Of a stretch of DNA of 64,000 bases, positions 61,473 through 64,000 are shown piece by piece. Each line of letters opens with the position of its first letter. Positions within the stretch are counted from its first letter, which is position 1. The stretch covers positions 1,550,001 to 1,614,000 of the forward strand of contig NZ_JBHSGU010000002.1 in the NCBI RefSeq assembly GCF_042652645.1, in the 5' to 3' direction. The notes under the pieces were generated by a model. The model saw nothing but the letters and a program-made list of their open reading frames with translations. It did no database searches and was not told where the DNA came from. The position numbers and the translations under genes are program-made. The stretch comes from Glaciecola siphonariae. Lineage in GTDB: Bacteria; Pseudomonadota; Gammaproteobacteria; Enterobacterales; Alteromonadaceae.

Positions 61473-64000
61473 ATGCAAGAGACGTCAAAGATTCAGCAAG
61501 CTCCTAGTGATTTTAAACCACCAACGCACTTTATTGGCATTGGCGCGTCTGCAGGTGGACTCGAGGCACTGCAGCTATTGCTGAAAAACCTGCCCACTAA
61601 AACTGGAGCTTGCTTTGTCATTGTGCAGCACTTATCTCCCGACTTTAAAAGTATGATGGTAGAGCTACTGAGCAAGCACACTAGCATGACCGTAGAGAAC
61701 GTGCAGGATGGCGTGCTTGCCAAGCCTAACACCATTTATTTACTGCCCCCTAAAAAGAGCATGATTGTTGCCCAAGGCGAGCTTTTGCTGTCTGACAAAG
61801 TACCCGACGCGGGTCTTAGCCTCCCTATAGATGTATTTTTTAGGTCGCTCTCAGAAGATCAGCAATACCGTGCCATTGGTATTGTTTTATCTGGCACCGG
61901 TACCGACGGTAGTCGAGGAATTAAAGCATTAAAAGAGGCAGGAGCCTTGGTCATTGCCCAAGACCCAGAAAGTGCGAAGTTTGACGGCATGCCCAATAGC
62001 GCAATCAACACCGGCATTGTAGACATGATTCTGCGCCCAGAGGATATGGGAGAAAAGCTCGCAGAATATATTAAGCACCCGCTCGTTAGCGGCGATGCGC
62101 CCACATTATCAGAAGATATAGAAGGCAGTCAGGATGTAATGGGCGAAATTTTTACCCTGCTGCGTGACAAGAGCGACATAGATTTTTCTAAATATAAACC
62201 GTCGACCATTGCTAGGCGCATCGAAAGACGCATGACGATACAACAGGTTAATTCGCTGCACGAATACCTCACGCTCTTATTTAAAGACCCACACGAGGTC
62301 AGTATTCTGGGCAAGGAACTGTTAATAGGTGTGACACGATTTTTTAGAGATGACGAAGCTTTTAATGTCATGCGCGAAAAAGTGATCCCCAACATCGTTG
62401 AACAGTCAAAAAATACGGGCTTAATACGCGTTTGGGTGGCGGCCTGCTCAACGGGAGAAGAGGCGTATTCTATTGCCATATTGCTGCAGGATGAACTTAG
62501 CAAACAGGGCATAAACAGAGACGTCAAGATTTTTGCGACCGATATCAACTCAGACGCAATAAGCGAGGCCAGTTCCGGTGTGTACAGTGACGAAATTATT
62601 CATGACGTAGACAGCGCTTTTTTACCCAAATACTTCAGCAAAAGAAGCGCCGGTGGCTATCAAATTACGCAGCAGATACGCAATATGGTGGTGTTTGCCA
62701 CACACAACATGATTGTTGACCCGCCATTTTCAAATATTGATTTGCTTACCTGCAGAAATGTCCTTATTTATTTTAAAACAGCGGCACAAAAGCGCGTTAT
62801 GTCGTCTTTTCACTTTGCTCTGAATAAAACAGGTTATCTATTTTTAGGCTCGTCTGAGAATTTAGGGGAGCTAGCGCCTCACTTTACCGTAGTGAATGAC
62901 CGCCAGAGAATATTCACAAAAATAAGCGATAAACGCCTCCCGGTAAATACAGATACTACAAACGCAAGCGCTGGCAAAAGAGTCCGTGGAGCCATCCCGT
63001 CTGTAGCCAGTTTGATGAAAAGCTACAGAGGTCAGGCTTCATCGGTGGCGACAATCAGTTTCGCAAACGAAACATTGATTACCCAATATGTTCCGCCGTG
63101 CATTTTACTCAATGATGAGCTTCAAGCCATGCATGTTTATGGCGACGTAAGCCCGTTTACGCAGCGACTGCCACCGGGGCGCATCAGCACCGACATAAAC
63201 GATATGGTCAATCCAGATATAAGCATCGCGGTCATGTCGGCAATTCAGCGCGCCAAACAACAAGACACTGAGGTGTTTTACAGCGATATGCACACTAACG
63301 GTTCTGCGGGAATATTTCGCTTGAACCTCCGGGTGAAGTACGTCAAAGAGCACGATATTCCAAGTGCGCCTAGGTATTACTGGGTGATTTTTGAGGTGCA
63401 AAAAGACGCCGATGAAAACGCCCCTATCCCGGTTGCATTTGACCCTAACGAGCAGGCTCGACAGCGTATTGAAGATTTGGAAATGGAGCTGAAGTTCAGC
63501 AAAGAGAATCTTCAAGTGACAGTAGAAGAACTCGAGACAACCAACGAAGAATTGCAGTCGGCTAACGAAGAGCTAATGTCGGCGAATGAAGAGTTACAAA
63601 GTACCAACGAAGAGCTGCAGTCGGTCAACGAAGAGCTCTACACGGTGAACTCCGAATACCAAGAAAAGATAACCGAAATTTCGCAGGCAAATGGTGATCT
63701 AGATGAAGTGCTCAGTTTATCGAAAATCGGCATCATCTTTTTAGACGAAAACATGCTGATACGCCGCTACACCGAAGCGGTTAAAGCCTATGTGAATTTG
63801 CGCGAGCATGATTTGAATCGTCCGCTGCACCATATTTCTAAAAATATTCGCTACGATGATATGCTCGAAGATGTTAGCAAGGTTTTTGAAACAGGCGAGC
63901 AAATTGAAAAAGAAATCAAGCTCAGCTACAAAAAGGTTTTGCGGGTAACCATAAATCCTTATAACTACGATACCGTTTCACAACTAAAAGGCATTGCCAT
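61473..64000 (+). CDS. CheB-CheR-PAS fusion protein, 3' end beyond the window
   Basis: An open frame of at least 842 codons running off the right edge, so its C-terminus is unknown. The CheB methylesterase domain opens FIGIGASAGGLEALQ with catalytic Ser26, then VQHLSPD near residue 51 and GTGTDGSRG near 143. The CheR methyltransferase domain follows (VWVAACSTGEEAYS near residue 322, LLTCRNVLIYF near 427). Residues 670-735 are a coiled coil of seven-residue NEEL repeats. A PAS domain starts near 740. Fusions of this type are usually stand-alone sensors, often ending in a histidine kinase. No chemotaxis operon is nearby. Confidence 0.9.
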   Translation, partial: MQETSKIQQAPSDFKPPTHFIGIGASAGGLEALQLLLKNLPTKTGACFVIVQHLSPDFKSMMVELLSKHTSMTVENVQDGVLAKPNTIYLLPPKKSMIVAQGELLLSDKVPDAGLSLPIDVFFRSLSEDQQYRAIGIVLSGTGTDGSRGIKALKEAGALVIAQDPESAKFDGMPNSAINTGIVDMILRPEDMGEKLAEYIKHPLVSGDAPTLSEDIEGSQDVMGEIFTLLRDKSDIDFSKYKPSTIARRIERRMTIQQVNSLHEYLTLLFKDPHEVSILGKELLIGVTRFFRDDEAFNVMREKVIPNIVEQSKNTGLIRVWVAACSTGEEAYSIAILLQDELSKQGINRDVKIFATDINSDAISEASSGVYSDEIIHDVDSAFLPKYFSKRSAGGYQITQQIRNMVVFATHNMIVDPPFSNIDLLTCRNVLIYFKTAAQKRVMSSFHFALNKTGYLFLGSSENLGELAPHFTVVNDRQRIFTKISDKRLPVNTDTTNASAGKRVRGAIPSVASLMKSYRGQASSVATISFANETLITQYVPPCILLNDELQAMHVYGDVSPFTQRLPPGRISTDINDMVNPDISIAVMSAIQRAKQQDTEVFYSDMHTNGSAGIFRLNLRVKYVKEHDIPSAPRYYWVIFEVQKDADENAPIPVAFDPNEQARQRIEDLEMELKFSKENLQVTVEELETTNEELQSANEELMSANEELQSTNEELQSVNEELYTVNSEYQEKITEISQANGDLDEVLSLSKIGIIFLDENMLIRRYTEAVKAYVNLREHDLNRPLHHISKNIRYDDMLEDVSKVFETGEQIEKEIKLSYKKVLRVTINPYNYDTVSQLKGIA

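Noticed and set aside
63510..63670. Tandem DNA repeat in the CheB-CheR gene
   Set aside because: The NEEL heptads are a known coiled-coil feature of CheB-CheR-PAS proteins, so the nucleotide repetition follows from the protein.

Overview
The window reads as chromosomal DNA of a marine-type gammaproteobacterium, most likely Alteromonadales. That placement is inferred from the mix of hldE, glnE, lpxL, a DUF3081-type protein, a long FadE-type dehydrogenase with a FadR-like box, and a full exosortase A (XrtA/PEP-CTERM) exopolysaccharide locus. No rRNA, tRNA, transposase, phage gene or CRISPR array was seen.

Region 1 (about 1-29300) is an XrtA/PEP-CTERM exopolysaccharide locus. A left + strand block (44-11468) holds glycosyltransferases, a deacetylase-like protein, a FemAB-type protein, an AsnB-type amidotransferase, an O-antigen ligase-like protein, a flippase, an SGNH hydrolase and a sulfotransferase. 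A - strand block (11561-15808) holds two glycosyltransferases, a beta-helix protein and a transglutaminase-like protein. Next come a glycosyltransferase and an acetyltransferase (+), a glycosyltransferase (-), and the - strand core operon sugar transferase/deacetylase/xrtA. The divergent + strand export operon encodes an export lipoprotein, chain-length protein, tyrosine kinase and outer-membrane barrel. A secretion-type ATPase closes the locus. Together they should start a glycan on undecaprenyl phosphate, extend and decorate it, flip, polymerise and export it, and process PEP-CTERM proteins. No PEP-CTERM substrate lies in the window.

Region 2 (29423-37344) is housekeeping: hldE, a GIY-YIG protein, a DUF350 membrane protein, glnE, lpxL with a small membrane protein, and DUF3081.

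Region 3 (37389-40129) encodes three envelope proteins: a small barrel, a large barrel and a LolA-like periplasmic protein.

Region 4 (40544-47708) is lipid and acid catabolism: fadE, tdk, then an operon of acyl-CoA dehydrogenase, APH-type kinase, SDR and BASS transporter. The dehydrogenase/kinase pair is a split version of the human ACAD10/11 fusion and resembles LvaC/LvaA of levulinate catabolism.

Region 5 (47927-53374) is a tightly coupled envelope trio of unknown role: a class C serine hydrolase, a large anchored PHP-domain protein and a lipoprotein that looks like a beta-propeller.

Region 6 (53418-58417) holds a CPA2 antiporter and a bufferin-type metal-binding operon (DUF2282, DUF692, DUF2063, DoxX), with a YHS lipoprotein upstream.

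Region 7 (58601-64000) is a divergent signalling pair: a GAF/PAS/GGDEF/EAL protein and a CheB-CheR-PAS fusion cut by the window edge.

A cross-scale feature is the abundance of short tandem duplications (period 12-18 bp). They occur in at least four intergenic gaps and, in frame, inside three genes. Their unit sequences differ from site to site, so they look locally generated rather than mobile.
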